Assembly (NCBI GenBank): GCA_022843785.1
Contig: JALHMZ010000013.1
Span: 50,488-114,487, forward strand
DNA length: 64,000 bases
Source of the DNA: Nitrospira sp.
GTDB taxonomy: Bacteria; Nitrospirota; Nitrospiria; Nitrospirales; Nitrospiraceae
Direction of reading: 5' to 3'
The notes beneath the pieces are model-generated. The model worked only from the letters and a program-made list of their open reading frames with translations, was not told the DNA's origin and did no database searches. The position numbers and the translations under genes were made by a program. The stretch's first letter is position 1, and each line of letters starts with the position of its first letter. This document shows positions 26,390 to 36,448 of the stretch, one piece after another.

Positions 26390-26784
26390 TCTGTAGGCTA
26401 CAATCCCAATTAATGAATGACGATGAGCGGAAGGCGGCGGCAAGCTGCTTTCCGCTTTCGTCTCTCAATCCTGCCCAATCGTGATAGATGGGGTGACAGG
26501 ATCTGCCGCAGGCCGCCGGATGAGTATTACACTCGGCGGAAGTCTGTGCAATGGGAGAGGTGCGGGCACAGCTGTCAGAATGACTCCCTGTCGATAGAAT
26601 CATACAACACTGTGTGGTTCCTGCTTCGTAGTCCGCCTGGTTTCTTTCCAGGTGCCGACTCCTCCGTCGATTCCTATCTTGTGCTCTGAGAACGTTCTCT
26701 GCGGGCCAAGGTCTTGCGCGATTCAACACAGGTAGGCACTGAGTCAGAAAGAAAGCCGGAACGTGTTTGTGGAGACGGCGGTCA
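26390..26784. other. Non-coding interval between zinc-ribbon gene and dapB
   Basis: No convincing gene was found in this 395-bp stretch. A small inverted repeat GCGGAA...TTCCGC lies near 26428-26456, with no T-tract. Open frames on both strands are short, Arg-rich and lack binding sites. The interval sits at the 3' end of the dapB transcript and may carry its terminator. Confidence 0.45.
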
Positions 26785-27588
26785 TTAGCGAAGGCTCAGT
26801 ACATCCATCATGTCGTATAGACCGGGATGTTGGCGGACCACCCACCGTGCTGCGCGCAACGCTCCACGGGCAAAGGTATCTCGACTGCTGGCCCGATGGG
26901 TGACTTCGATCCGCTCGCCCATGCCGCCGAACAACACCGTATGATCACCCACAATGTCGCCGGCGCGGATCGTTTGAATTCCGATTTCGCCTCTCGCGCG
27001 TTCGCCGATGAGTCCTTTGCGCGCATAGACGCCAACTTGATTCAAGTCCCGGTTCACCCCACGAGCAAGGATTTCGGCCATCTTGAGCGCCGTCCCGCTG
27101 GGGGCATCTTTCTTGAGGCGATGGTGGGCTTCGATCACCTCGATGTCGTACTCCTCGCCGAGTGTCTTGGCCATTTCGCCGATGACCTTGTAAATCAAAT
27201 TCACTCCGACGCTCATGTTGGGAGACAGCACACAGGGAACTTGTCGACCCAGGGACTTGAGTTCGTCGAGTTCTGAAGCCGAAAATCCGGTGGTGCCGAT
27301 GACCATTGCCCGGCGATGCTGAGCGACAATTCGCAAGTGCCCCAGAGTCGCTTCGGGGGCGGAGAAATCAATGACGACATCGCCTCGTTCCATGAGGGCG
27401 GCCAGATCGTCTGTGATGGGGATGCCGGCATGCCCGGCTCCGGCCAATTCTCCGGCATCTTCCCCCAACGCATGGTGGCCTTTCCCCTCCAAGGCTCCGG
27501 CCAGCGTCAAAGCGGTGGAGTCTCTCACCAGCGACACTAATCGACAACCCATTCGTCCGGCTGCCCCTGCTACAATCACTTTAATCAT
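26785..27588 (-). CDS. dapB: 4-hydroxy-tetrahydrodipicolinate reductase
   Basis: A 267-residue reductase that makes tetrahydrodipicolinate, the substrate of DapL. The Rossmann motif VAGAAGRMG lies at residues 5-13. VIDFSAPEATL is near residue 75, GTTGFS near 97, and the catalytic EAHHRLKKDAPSGTALKMAE near 155. MIKVIVAGA at 27588 is the family start; an ATG five codons upstream is possible. It is the last gene of the arg-lys block, 34 bp after dapA. Confidence 0.95.
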   Translation of the reverse strand: MIKVIVAGAAGRMGCRLVSLVRDSTALTLAGALEGKGHHALGEDAGELAGAGHAGIPITDDLAALMERGDVVIDFSAPEATLGHLRIVAQHRRAMVIGTTGFSASELDELKSLGRQVPCVLSPNMSVGVNLIYKVIGEMAKTLGEEYDIEVIEAHHRLKKDAPSGTALKMAEILARGVNRDLNQVGVYARKGLIGERARGEIGIQTIRAGDIVGDHTVLFGGMGERIEVTHRASSRDTFARGALRAARWVVRQHPGLYDMMDVLSLR

Positions 27589-27622
27589 CTGGTTACCTGC
27601 CATTGTAGAGATAAAAAAATGA

Positions 27623-28495
27623 TCAGATCAACTTGGCGTCTTTTAAGGCCCGGACTAGTTTCTCTCGAGTGTCCTGCGCCATCGAACAGAGCGGGAGGCG
27701 CAATTCCGGGTCGATCTTACCCATCATTCCGAGTGCCTCTTTAACCGGAATCGGATTGGTCTCAAAGAACAATGCCGCGAACAAAGGCGACAACTTGAAG
27801 TGAATCCGCTGAGCTTCGGCAATGTTCCCGCTGGAAAAGGCGTTCACCAAAGCGGCCATTTCAGCCGGAGCAATATTGGCGGTTACGGTAATGACGCCTT
27901 TTCCCCCGACTGCCATCATCGGCAGCGTCAAGGAATCATCCCCGGCCAAGACGGTCAACCGGTCGCCGCACATCTGGACGATATCCGATGCCTGCTGAAC
28001 CGACCCGCTGCCTTCTTTGACTCCGACGATCGTCTTGATTGCCGAAAGACGGGCAATGGTCGATGGCAGCATGTTGACACCGGTGCGTCCAGGAATGTTG
28101 TACAGCACGAGCGGAAGATCGACGGATTCCGCCACCGCTTTGTAGTGGCGATAGAGGCCCTCCTGAGTGGGCTTGTTGTAGTACGGCGTGATCAGCAATG
28201 CACCGTCCGCTCCGGCCTGTTTCGCATGCCGGGTGAGTGCAATGGCCTCGTCTGTGCTATTCGAGCCGGTTCCGGCGATTACCGGCACGCGCCGGTTGAC
28301 GATTTCCACCGTCAACTCAATGACCCGGTTGTGTTCTTCATGAGACAGCGTGGCGGATTCGCCGGTGGTGCCGCAGGGCACGATGCCGTTTGTACCGCTG
28401 GCGATCTGCCACTCAATCAAATCAGAGAACGCCCGCTCGTCGATCGCGCTTTTCCGAAACGGTGTGACGATGGCAACATGCGAACCGGTGAACAT
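27623..28495 (-). CDS. dapA: 4-hydroxy-tetrahydrodipicolinate synthase
   Basis: A 290-residue class I aldolase condensing pyruvate with aspartate semialdehyde. The TIM barrel shows VPCGTTGESATLSHEEH near residue 40, catalytic Tyr in LVLYNIPGRTGVNM near 132, and the Schiff-base Lys in IVGVKEGSGS near 160. ALLITPYYNKPTQEG near residue 98 is also typical. It lies 11 bp after lysA and feeds dapB and then the distant dapL gene. Lysine feedback residues were not assessed. Confidence 0.96.
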   Translation of the reverse strand: MFTGSHVAIVTPFRKSAIDERAFSDLIEWQIASGTNGIVPCGTTGESATLSHEEHNRVIELTVEIVNRRVPVIAGTGSNSTDEAIALTRHAKQAGADGALLITPYYNKPTQEGLYRHYKAVAESVDLPLVLYNIPGRTGVNMLPSTIARLSAIKTIVGVKEGSGSVQQASDIVQMCGDRLTVLAGDDSLTLPMMAVGGKGVITVTANIAPAEMAALVNAFSSGNIAEAQRIHFKLSPLFAALFFETNPIPVKEALGMMGKIDPELRLPLCSMAQDTREKLVRALKDAKLI

Positions 28496-28506
28496 GATGG
28501 CGCCTC

Positions 28507-29769
28507 TTAGCTGAGAAAGGCTGGAATAGTTTCGCCCTTGATTAAGTCGTCGTAGGTTTCGCGTGCACGAATAACGTGGATTTCTCCGTCCTTAACGAGC
28601 ACTTCAGGCACACGGGGCCGGGAGTTGTAGTTCGAGGCCATCACAAATCCATAGGCCCCTGCGCTCATCACCGCGAGCAATTCTTCCGGCCGGATAGCCG
28701 CCAACAAGCGGTCTTTGGCCAGAAAATCTCCAGACTCGCAGACCGGACCGACGATATCGACTTGCTGTTTGTCGCGATGGCCGGCGGCTTCATCGAGCGG
28801 GCGGATTTCGTGATAGGCGCCATACAGGCTGGGGCGAATCAAGTCGTTCATGGCCGCGTCGACGATGACGAATGTCTTCGATTCTCCCTCTTTGCGGTAG
28901 AGGGCTTTTGTGACGAGAATGCCGGCATTCCCGACGATGACACGGCCCGGCTCCATCACCAGCGTCAGGCCCAGATCCTTGACGAGCGGCGAGATGGCAT
29001 CGGCCAAGTCCTGGGGCAAGGGCGGTTTTTCCGCATCATAGGTGATGCCGAGTCCGCCGCCGATATTCAGATAGCGGATATTGATGCCGTGGCCTTTCAG
29101 TGTATCGATGAGCGCCACGACCTTCTTGAGGGAATCGACGAACGGCGTCACCTCCGTCAATTGAGAGCCGATGTGGGCGTGGACACCGACAATGTCGATA
29201 TGGCTCAGTGAGGACGCCATTTTGTACTCTTCCAGCGCGCGATCTGCCGCAATGCCGAACTTGCTCTTCTTCATCCCGGTCGAGATGTACGGATGTGTTT
29301 TGGGATCCACGTCCGGATTGATCCGCAACGCGATCCGCGCTTTCTTGCCGACGGAGGCGGCGACCTCGTTGATCGCGTGGATCTCTGCGGACGATTCGAT
29401 GTTGAACATGAGGATGTCGGCCTTCAATGCGTCACGAATTTCATCGGCCGATTTGCCGACGCCGGCGAAGATGATCTTGGAAGCCGGCACGCCCGCTTTG
29501 AGGGCACGAAACAGTTCCCCGCCCGACACGATATCCGCGCCGCTGCCTTCCTTCGCCATCAATCGCAGGATAGCCAGGTTGGAGTTGGCTTTCATGGCGA
29601 AGGCGACGATATGGGGAATGTCTTTGAAGGCGCTGTCGTATGCCTTGAAGTGTCGGACGAGCGTGGCATGGCTATAGACGTAACAGGGAGTCCCGAGCTC
29701 CTTTGCGATGCGGCTGACCGGCACCTGCTCGCAATATAATTCGCCGTGGCGATACTCAAAATTATTCAT
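28507..29769 (-). CDS. lysA: Diaminopimelate decarboxylase
   Basis: A 420-residue PLP enzyme, the last step of lysine synthesis from meso-diaminopimelate. The PLP lysine is in HIVAFAMKANSNLAIL near residue 58, followed by IGSQLTEVTPF near 200 and the phosphate-binding GGGLGITY near 237. PVCESGDFLAKDR near 345 supplies the catalytic Cys across the dimer interface. The length and order fit the alanine racemase-like fold type III. Upstream is a small lipoprotein gene, which in E. coli-type genomes also neighbours lysA or dapF (lptM). Confidence 0.96.
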   Translation of the reverse strand: MNNFEYRHGELYCEQVPVSRIAKELGTPCYVYSHATLVRHFKAYDSAFKDIPHIVAFAMKANSNLAILRLMAKEGSGADIVSGGELFRALKAGVPASKIIFAGVGKSADEIRDALKADILMFNIESSAEIHAINEVAASVGKKARIALRINPDVDPKTHPYISTGMKKSKFGIAADRALEEYKMASSLSHIDIVGVHAHIGSQLTEVTPFVDSLKKVVALIDTLKGHGINIRYLNIGGGLGITYDAEKPPLPQDLADAISPLVKDLGLTLVMEPGRVIVGNAGILVTKALYRKEGESKTFVIVDAAMNDLIRPSLYGAYHEIRPLDEAAGHRDKQQVDIVGPVCESGDFLAKDRLLAAIRPEELLAVMSAGAYGFVMASNYNSRPRVPEVLVKDGEIHVIRARETYDDLIKGETIPAFLS

Positions 29770-29838
29770 GCTGAAATTCCTTGTTCAAGCCGTCAAAGTG
29801 CTCATGCGCGCGCCTTGCGCGAATCAGGCCGGTATGTC

Positions 29839-30075
29839 TCATCTCGTGCCCACCGGACGCAACGGCGGCAGGAGCGCATCGTAGTCCAGCAGGGCAGGGT
29901 CCGGCTCTTCAGATTTCGCCGCCGTTTCACGCTGTTGCGCCGTCAGGGCCTCATGCTGCCTCTTTTGCGATTCGATGGTGGGTGTCACTCCGACGGTTTC
30001 CGGCGCAACCGGCGCCCCCACCACACCGCAGGAACTCACCAGGCCTGCGGTGAGGATGAGTACGAGGTGTTTCAT
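29839..30075 (-). CDS. Small lipoprotein between argH and lysA, LptM-like
   Basis: A 78-residue lipoprotein with signal peptide KHLVLILTAGLVSSCG and lipidated Cys near residue 16. The mature part is short, Pro-rich and without recognisable fold (ending LPPLRPVGTR). Its ATG overlaps the argH stop (ATGA), so it is translated with the arginine genes. Its size and place beside lysA recall the LptM/YifL lipoprotein that assists LPS-transport complex assembly in enterobacteria; the resemblance is positional, not demonstrated. Confidence 0.7.
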   Translation of the reverse strand: MKHLVLILTAGLVSSCGVVGAPVAPETVGVTPTIESQKRQHEALTAQQRETAAKSEEPDPALLDYDALLPPLRPVGTR

Positions 30076-31484
30076 CGGAGTGACCGCTCCAGTTCTTTGA
30101 GCCGTTGCTCCACTCGTCCACGCGCCGTTCCGCCGATCTGCCGCTTCCGGTCGATTGCCGCCGAAACGGTCAACCGTGCGAAGACTCCTCGTTCAATCTG
30201 ATCGGAGAACGCGCGCAGTTCCTCCAATGAAAAATCAGTCAACTCGCGCTCTTGCTCAATCGCCGACCGTACGATCCGTCCGGTGATTCCATGCGCTTCC
30301 CGAAAGGGCACGCCGCGATCCACCAGGTAGTCGGCTAATTCGGTGGCAAGAAACCCACCGCTCTCTAACGACTGCGCAAGCACGTCCCGGTTCACCTTGA
30401 GGCGGCGCATCAATTCCGTCATGACATTCAGGGAGGCCTCGACTGTGTCGAGCGCATCGAAAAGCGCCGGCTTGTCTTCTTGCAAGTCCCGATTATAACT
30501 CAACGGAAGGGCCTTGAGGGTGACGAGGAGATTCATGAGGTGGCCATAGACACGCCCGGTCTTACCTCGAACCAACTCGGGCACATCAGGATTCTTTTTC
30601 TGCGGCATCATGCTGCTGCCGGTGCAAAACGCGTCCGGCAAATTGACGAACCGGAACTCCTGTGATGCCCACAGGATCAACTCTTCGCTGAGCCGGGATA
30701 AATGCATCATGGCAATGGATAAGGCTGATGCCGTTTCGATCATAAAGTCGCGATCGGATACCGCATCCATGCTGTTGGCCGTTACTGCCGGGAAACCCAG
30801 CAGTTTGGCTGTGTATCGCCGATCTACCGGATAATTCGTTCCGGCCAAGGCTCCTGATCCGAGCGGCATGACATTGAGTCTGGTTTTGGCATCACGGAAA
30901 CGTCCCTTATCCCGATCGACCATCTCTACATAGGCGAGCAGATGATGGGCAAACAGGACGGGCTGTGCCCGTTGCAAGTGGGTATAGCCGGGCATTGCGA
31001 CCGGAAGATTCGCATGTGCCTGGGCCAGCAAGACGCGCTGAAACTCCGTGCACTGCTCAGTCAGCCGGTCGAGTCGGTCCCGGAGATAGAGTCGAATGTC
31101 CAGCGCCACCTGATCGTTTCTGCTCCGGCCCGTATGCAGCTTGCCGCCCAAGGGACCGATCAGTTCGGTCAACCGCCGTTCAATCGCCATGTGAATATCT
31201 TCGTCGTGGGGCGAAAACTTGAACCGCCCCCGGTCCAGCTCCGCCTTGACCAGGGTAAGCCCGCGCACAATGGTTTTCGTTTCGCGGGGTGACAGCACGC
31301 GTGCTTTGCCGAGGGTCTGGCAATGCGCAATGCTTCCTTGGATGTCATGGGCATAGAGCCGCCGATCCACCGCCACCGAAACGGTGAAGGCTTCAACGAG
31401 CCGGTTCGTATTCTCGCGAAACCGCCCCCCCCAAGCCTTGCCGGAAGCGGCGGCTGTCCGGCGGGTTTGTTTTGCCGTCGCCAT
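30072..31484 (-). CDS. argH: Argininosuccinate lyase
   Basis: A 470-residue member of the fumarase/aspartase superfamily that splits argininosuccinate into arginine and fumarate. KAWGGRFRENTNRLVEAFTV is near the N-terminus and HTGRSRNDQVALDIRL near residue 115. The catalytic serine loop GSSMMPQKKNPDVPELVRGK is near residue 290. The start overlaps the argG stop by one base (TGATG). The N-terminus has about 15 extra basic residues before the conserved start. Confidence 0.96.
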   Translation of the reverse strand: MATAKQTRRTAAASGKAWGGRFRENTNRLVEAFTVSVAVDRRLYAHDIQGSIAHCQTLGKARVLSPRETKTIVRGLTLVKAELDRGRFKFSPHDEDIHMAIERRLTELIGPLGGKLHTGRSRNDQVALDIRLYLRDRLDRLTEQCTEFQRVLLAQAHANLPVAMPGYTHLQRAQPVLFAHHLLAYVEMVDRDKGRFRDAKTRLNVMPLGSGALAGTNYPVDRRYTAKLLGFPAVTANSMDAVSDRDFMIETASALSIAMMHLSRLSEELILWASQEFRFVNLPDAFCTGSSMMPQKKNPDVPELVRGKTGRVYGHLMNLLVTLKALPLSYNRDLQEDKPALFDALDTVEASLNVMTELMRRLKVNRDVLAQSLESGGFLATELADYLVDRGVPFREAHGITGRIVRSAIEQERELTDFSLEELRAFSDQIERGVFARLTVSAAIDRKRQIGGTARGRVEQRLKELERSLR

Positions 31485-32698
31485 CAGGTTGAGGCCTTCC
31501 TCCGCTGAGCTCTGATTTTCAATCGCAACCCGTTCAGGCGGATGAATCCTTCCGCGTCCTTTTGGTCGTAGACTTCGTCCTCTTCGAATGTGGCGATGTC
31601 CAAACGATAGAGGGAATTCTTGGATTTACGGCCGGCAAGCGTGCACCCGCCCTTGTACAGCTTGACACGCGCCGTGCCGCTCACATCTTTTTGAGCGGCA
31701 TCGATCGCCGTCTGGATCATGTCACGCTCAGGACTGAACCAATAGCCGTTGTAGATGAGATCGGCGTACCGCGGGATCAAGCTGTCCCGGAAGTGGAGCA
31801 CTTCACGGTCCATCGTCAGGGATTCAAGCCCCCGGTGGGCGACATGGAGAATTGTGCCGCCCGGTGTTTCGTAGACCCCGCGAGACTTCATGCCGACATA
31901 GCGATTCTCGACCAAATCGACTCGGCCGATTCCGTGTGCGCCGCCCAGCTTATTGAGATGGGCCAGGAGCGTCGCCGGGCTCATTTTTTTGCCGTCGACG
32001 GCCACGGGGTTGCCGGCGACGTACTCGATCTCGACTTCCAGCGGCTTGTTCGGGGCTTGTTCCGGCGAAACCGTCATTTGGAATATTTCATCCGGCGGCG
32101 CTGACCAGGGATCTTCGAGAATGCCTCCCTCATAGCTGATATGGAAGAGGTTCAGGTCCATGCTGTAGGGTTTGGCCTTTGTCGCGGTGATCGGAATGCC
32201 ATGGCGCTCCGCATACTCGATCAATTCGCGCCTTGACCGCATCGTCCATTCGCGCCAGGGGGCGATGATCTTAAGACCGGGCGCGAGCGCCGTATAGGTC
32301 AGCTCGAATCGCACCTGATCGTTTCCCTTGCCTGTTGCGCCGTGCGAGACCGCTTCGGCGCCTTCTTTCAGCGCGATCTCAGCCTGCCGGCGCGCGATCA
32401 ACGGACGGGCGATGGAGGTGCCCAGCAGATAGCAGCCTTCATATATGGCGTTGCCGCGCAACATCGGGAACACATAGTCTTTGACAAACGTTTCACGCAG
32501 GTCCTCAACATAGACCTTCTTCACGCCGAGCTTCTGCGCTTTGGCTTTGATGGCCCGCAGATCTTCGCCCTGGCCGAGATCGGCGCAGAAGGCGATGACC
32601 TCGGCGTCATACGTTTCCTGGAGCCATTTCAAAATAACGGAGGTGTCGAGCCCGCCTGAGTAGGCCAGGACAATTTTCTTGATTGGTTTGCGTGTCAT
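31484..32698 (-). CDS. argG: Argininosuccinate synthase
   Basis: A 404-residue ATP-dependent ligase of citrulline and aspartate. The PP-loop is [19 protein letters not shown] at residues 8-26, then [18 protein letters not shown] near 120 and the citrulline-binding YAERHGIPI near 160. [20 protein letters not shown] lies near 255. It is coupled to argH through a one-base stop/start overlap and follows argF by 12 bp. Confidence 0.97.
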   Translation of the reverse strand: MTRKPIKKIVLAYSGGLDTSVILKWLQETYDAEVIAFCADLGQGEDLRAIKAKAQKLGVKKVYVEDLRETFVKDYVFPMLRGNAIYEGCYLLGTSIARPLIARRQAEIALKEGAEAVSHGATGKGNDQVRFELTYTALAPGLKIIAPWREWTMRSRRELIEYAERHGIPITATKAKPYSMDLNLFHISYEGGILEDPWSAPPDEIFQMTVSPEQAPNKPLEVEIEYVAGNPVAVDGKKMSPATLLAHLNKLGGAHGIGRVDLVENRYVGMKSRGVYETPGGTILHVAHRGLESLTMDREVLHFRDSLIPRYADLIYNGYWFSPERDMIQTAIDAAQKDVSGTARVKLYKGGCTLAGRKSKNSLYRLDIATFEEDEVYDQKDAEGFIRLNGLRLKIRAQRRKAST

Positions 32699-32710
32699 GA
32701 TGATTTCGGA

Positions 32711-33712
32711 CTACCTGCCTTTCTGTCGAGTGAGCAGCTGCACCAAAATCGCTTTCTGCATGTGCAGCCGGTTTTCCGCCTGATCGATGACGACCGATTG
32801 TGGCCCGTCGAGTACGTCTGCCGCGATCTCTTCTCCACGATGGGCCGGTAAACAATGCATGACGATGGCATCCGGTTTGGCCCGTTGAAGCAGCCGCCCG
32901 TTGAGTTGATAGGAGGCCAGGATTTTCAGCCGCCGTGCCTGTTCACGTTCGCGCCCCATACTGATCCAGACGTCGGTGTAGATCACGTCCGCTTCCTTCA
33001 CTGCGACCTGGGGATTTTCGAAAATCTCGACCGCGCCGCCGGTGGTTTCTGCTTCGACGATCGCCCGGTCGATGACGTGTTGATCCGGCTGATAACCGGC
33101 CGGACATCCGGCGACGACCCGCATGCCCATCTTGACGCCTGCTTCAATGAGAGAATTGGCGACGTTATTCCCGTCTCCGATGTAGGCGAGGGTCAGTCCC
33201 TTGAGCCGGCCTTTGACTTCTTGGATCGTCAGGAGATCGGACAGCGCTTGGCATGGATGGCTATGGTCTGTCAGCCCGTTGATCACCGGCATACTGGCCT
33301 CCGCCGCCCATTCCTCGACGACGGCGTGGTCGTAGGTTCGAATCACGATTCCATCCAAGTAACGAGAGAGCACGCGCGCCGTGTCCGAGACCGTTTCTCC
33401 ACGCGAGAGCTGAATGTCTCCCATGGGAAGCACCAGCGCATGGCCTCCCAGCTGATTCATGCCGGCTTCGAACGACACTCTGGTGCGTGTCGAGGGCTTT
33501 TGGAACAACAGCCCCAGTGTTTTGCCGGGCAAGAGCCGATGGGGCGTCGATCGGCGCTGCTTGGTTTTCAGCGAGGCCGCCAGACGTAGCAAATCATCGA
33601 TCTGTTTGCGCGGCATTGCCGCCACGTCCAGAAGATCTTTGGCATAGCCGGGCCTGCGTGGTCGCTGGTGAGGTTGCTTGGTCATGCGATGGGTATCTGT
33701 TTCTTTCATCAT
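32711..33712 (-). CDS. argF: Ornithine carbamoyltransferase
   Basis: A 333-residue transcarbamoylase making citrulline from ornithine and carbamoyl phosphate. The carbamoyl phosphate motif KPSTRTRVSFEAGMNQLGG is near residue 73, HPCQALSDLLTIQE near 155, and the ornithine-binding HCLPAHRGEEI near 285. About 24 extra N-terminal residues precede the conserved KDLLDVA. The first ATG overlaps the argD stop (ATGATGA); a third Met at 33685 is an alternative start. Confidence 0.96.
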   Translation of the reverse strand: MMKETDTHRMTKQPHQRPRRPGYAKDLLDVAAMPRKQIDDLLRLAASLKTKQRRSTPHRLLPGKTLGLLFQKPSTRTRVSFEAGMNQLGGHALVLPMGDIQLSRGETVSDTARVLSRYLDGIVIRTYDHAVVEEWAAEASMPVINGLTDHSHPCQALSDLLTIQEVKGRLKGLTLAYIGDGNNVANSLIEAGVKMGMRVVAGCPAGYQPDQHVIDRAIVEAETTGGAVEIFENPQVAVKEADVIYTDVWISMGREREQARRLKILASYQLNGRLLQRAKPDAIVMHCLPAHRGEEIAADVLDGPQSVVIDQAENRLHMQKAILVQLLTRQKGR

Positions 33713-34899
33713 TCACCAGTGAAGATCGCATTCAACGTGTCGACCAGTTGGTCGATTTCCTGTGTCGTGATCGTCAGCGGAGGCACAAATCGCAGCACCC
33801 GCTCGCCTGCCGCATTGATGAGCACGCCGCGCGATAGGGCCTCGGCAACCACCGTTTTGGCATCAATGTCCAATTCCATGCCCTGCAGAAGCCCGATACC
33901 GCGGATGTCCCGTACGACGTGATGGCGGGCTTTGCACTCAGTCAAGGCGTTGGCCAGGTAGTCGCCCATCGGCTTGACTCGATCCAAGACCTGTCCTTCA
34001 AGCAGCGCCCGGCATACGGCCACTGCCGCGGCACAGGCCAGCGGATTTCCACCAAAGGTAGAGGCGTGGGCGCCAGGCGAAAATGCTGCCGCAACCGATT
34101 CCTTCGCCAGGCAGGCTCCGATCGGAACTCCGCCGCCCAACCCCTTGGCCAGGGTCATGATGTCGGGTGCTACTCCCAATTGCTCATAGGCGAAGAGCGT
34201 GCCGGTCCTGCCCATCCCGGTTTGCACTTCGTCGAAAATGAGCAGGATATCGTGTGTCGTACAGAATTTCCGAAGGCGCGTGAGGTATTCGCGGCCGGCT
34301 ACATGCACCCCGCCTTCGCCTTGCACCGGTTCCAGCATAATGCCGGCAGTCCGCTCGCCGGCCATGGCTTCGATCGCAGCCATGTCGTTGAATGGCGCGT
34401 AGGAAAACCCCGGCATCAGCGGCTCGAAACCCTTCTGAACCTTGTCTTGCCCTGTGGCGGTGATCATGGCCAGCGTCCTGCCATGGAACGAATTCTTCAT
34501 CGTGATGATTTCGAACCGGCTCTCGCCATATTTCATATGCGCATAGCGGCGTGCGAGCTTGATGGCGGCTTCATTGGCTTCCGCACCGCTGTTGCAGAAG
34601 AACACGCGGTCGGCGAACGAGTGCTCGACGAGAATTTTTGCCAATGTGACCTGCGGCTCCGTGTAGTAGAGGTTCGACACGTGGATCAGTTGTGCCGCTT
34701 GCTGTTGGATGGCCTGGACGAGGTCCGGATGTCCATGGCCCAACAGATTGACGGCGATACCGCCGACGAAATCGAGATACTCCCGGCCTTCCATATCGTA
34801 GACCTTCGCGCCACGACCTCGAACAATCGAGATCGGCTGACGCATGTAGGTCTGCATCAGGTACTTGGCCGCGTTGTCTTTCAAATCTTGAGTCGGCAT
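33709..34899 (-). CDS. argD: Acetylornithine aminotransferase
   Basis: A 396-residue class III PLP aminotransferase. YLDFVGGIAVNLLGH is near residue 40, FCNSGAEANEAAIKLAR near 100, and LIFDEVQTGMGRTG near 220. The PLP lysine is in TLAKGLGGGVPIGA near 250. In this setting it should make N-acetylornithine, and it may have broader aminotransferase activity as in E. coli. It is the first gene of the arg-lys block, so the promoter should lie in the gap after 34899. Confidence 0.95.
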   Translation of the reverse strand: MPTQDLKDNAAKYLMQTYMRQPISIVRGRGAKVYDMEGREYLDFVGGIAVNLLGHGHPDLVQAIQQQAAQLIHVSNLYYTEPQVTLAKILVEHSFADRVFFCNSGAEANEAAIKLARRYAHMKYGESRFEIITMKNSFHGRTLAMITATGQDKVQKGFEPLMPGFSYAPFNDMAAIEAMAGERTAGIMLEPVQGEGGVHVAGREYLTRLRKFCTTHDILLIFDEVQTGMGRTGTLFAYEQLGVAPDIMTLAKGLGGGVPIGACLAKESVAAAFSPGAHASTFGGNPLACAAAVAVCRALLEGQVLDRVKPMGDYLANALTECKARHHVVRDIRGIGLLQGMELDIDAKTVVAEALSRGVLINAAGERVLRFVPPLTITTQEIDQLVDTLNAIFTGE

Positions 34900-35034
34900 G
34901 ACATTACGTATCCCATTAGAAAGAAAGGGAAGTTAGCACAGGGTCGAAGTGAAAGCAATAAGGGGAGCAGGGGACAATAGGTCGGGACCGGAGAGGCAGC
35001 TCTATCGCTTCCGAGTGTGATAAGCTGCGCGGCG

Positions 35035-35775
35035 ATGAAGTTGTGCAGCGGGTGCAACCAACAGAATCCAGACGACGCTTCTTTCTGTCATCAGTGCGGG
35101 ACTTCTCTCGACACAGCCGCTGCCGCAGAGCCAGTGTCCGACCCCGTCACTGCATCGCCCCCGCCGATCCCGGATGAAGAATCACGCTGGCGGCAATTTA
35201 TCGGTCCCAATGCCGATCGGTACCTGGTTCAGTTCAAGAAGTTTTCAGCGAACGGCCAGCCAAAATTTGCCCTGTCTTGGAACTGGCCCGCATTTCTCTT
35301 CATCTCCTTTCTCTGGTTTCTCTATCGGAAAATGTACCTCCATGCGTTCGTCTATGCCGTGGGCCCCATGATTTCGACCTATATGACGGGGGATGTCTCA
35401 TCGGGCCTTGTGTGGAGTGTCATCGCAGGGGCAACGGGGAACTACTTGTACTATTGGCATTGTCGCGAACAGATCGGCGAGATCAAGAAGGCCGGTCAGC
35501 TGAATCAACCGGAGCAAGAGCAGGCGCTCAAGGAAGCGGGTGGGGTGCAACCCTACGTCATCTGGGTCGGCGTGGCATTTTACCTCCTCTTTATGATGAC
35601 GCTCATCAAGATGGTGCAGGAGGGGCCGCCTGATTCCGACCAACTTCCGGCGAAACCTGCCAGATCGGCGGCCGTGACGAGCGTGACAAGGATCAGTTGT
35701 CCTGCCGCCCCGTGTATTCCCGGATCAGAGGGTCAATGGGATCGCAGGTCGCGTGTTATGACCGGCTTGACTTGA
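35035..35775 (+). CDS. Zinc-ribbon membrane protein, DUF2628-like
   Basis: A 246-residue protein. An N-terminal zinc ribbon (LCSGCNQQNPDDASFCHQCG) and a Pro-rich linker lead to a membrane region with segments around residues 85-105, 110-130 and 185-205. The conserved start of the membrane part, FALSWNWPAFLFISFLWFLY, followed by YRKMY, is typical of DUF2628-family proteins. The last 40 residues look unconserved. ATG at 35035 is chosen because it begins the ribbon directly. Function unknown. Confidence 0.72.
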   Translation: MKLCSGCNQQNPDDASFCHQCGTSLDTAAAAEPVSDPVTASPPPIPDEESRWRQFIGPNADRYLVQFKKFSANGQPKFALSWNWPAFLFISFLWFLYRKMYLHAFVYAVGPMISTYMTGDVSSGLVWSVIAGATGNYLYYWHCREQIGEIKKAGQLNQPEQEQALKEAGGVQPYVIWVGVAFYLLFMMTLIKMVQEGPPDSDQLPAKPARSAAVTSVTRISCPAAPCIPGSEGQWDRRSRVMTGLT

Positions 35776-35842
35776 AGCCGTAATCCAGTATTCTGGGGCC
35801 GGCTCCGGATCCTGAATTATCATCTATCGAGAGGAACGTATC

Positions 35843-36448
35843 ATGGCTCGGCTGGTCCTGCTCCGTCACGGCGAATCACAATGGAATCTGGAAAATCGCT
35901 TCACTGGCTGGGTCGATGTGCCGCTCTCTCCGCGCGGTGTTGAAGAGGCGAAGAACGCCGGAGATAAACTCAAGGGGTTCACGTTCGATCGTGCGTTCAC
36001 CTCTGTCCTGAGCCGTGCGAACGAGACCTTGCGGTTCGTGTTGGAGGCCATCGGACAAACGGCCATTCCGATCGAGAAGGACAAGGCCCTGAACGAACGG
36101 ATGTATGGGGAGCTGCAAGGGTTGAACAAGGCCGAAACCGCGACGAAATATGGAGATGCACAGGTCAAGATCTGGAGGCGAAGCTACGATGTACGGCCGC
36201 CCGGCGGAGAAAGCCTGAAAGATACGGCGGAGCGGGTCCTGCCCTATTACGACACCAGGATCAAACCCTGCGTTCTCAAGGGTGAAACCATTTTGATTGC
36301 GGCGCATGGCAACAGTCTTCGCGCGTTGGTGATGCAGCTGGAGGAATTGTCGAAGGAGCAAGTCCTGGAGTTGAACATTCCCACCGGCGCGCCGCTCTTG
36401 TACGAACTCGACAATAGCGGCAAGGTGCTCTCGCACCGGTATCTTTAG
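35843..36448 (+). CDS. gpmA: 2,3-bisphosphoglycerate-dependent phosphoglycerate mutase
   Basis: A 201-residue histidine phosphatase-fold mutase that interconverts 3- and 2-phosphoglycerate. The phospho-His is in [20 protein letters not shown] at about residue 9. [16 protein letters not shown] near residue 88 and [15 protein letters not shown] near 152 carry the other active-site residues. It is shorter than the 230-250 residues of E. coli GpmA but matches a known short class. Its TAG stop codon is formed by the first bases of a 126-bp repeat. Confidence 0.93.
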   Translation: MARLVLLRHGESQWNLENRFTGWVDVPLSPRGVEEAKNAGDKLKGFTFDRAFTSVLSRANETLRFVLEAIGQTAIPIEKDKALNERMYGELQGLNKAETATKYGDAQVKIWRRSYDVRPPGGESLKDTAERVLPYYDTRIKPCVLKGETILIAAHGNSLRALVMQLEELSKEQVLELNIPTGAPLLYELDNSGKVLSHRYL

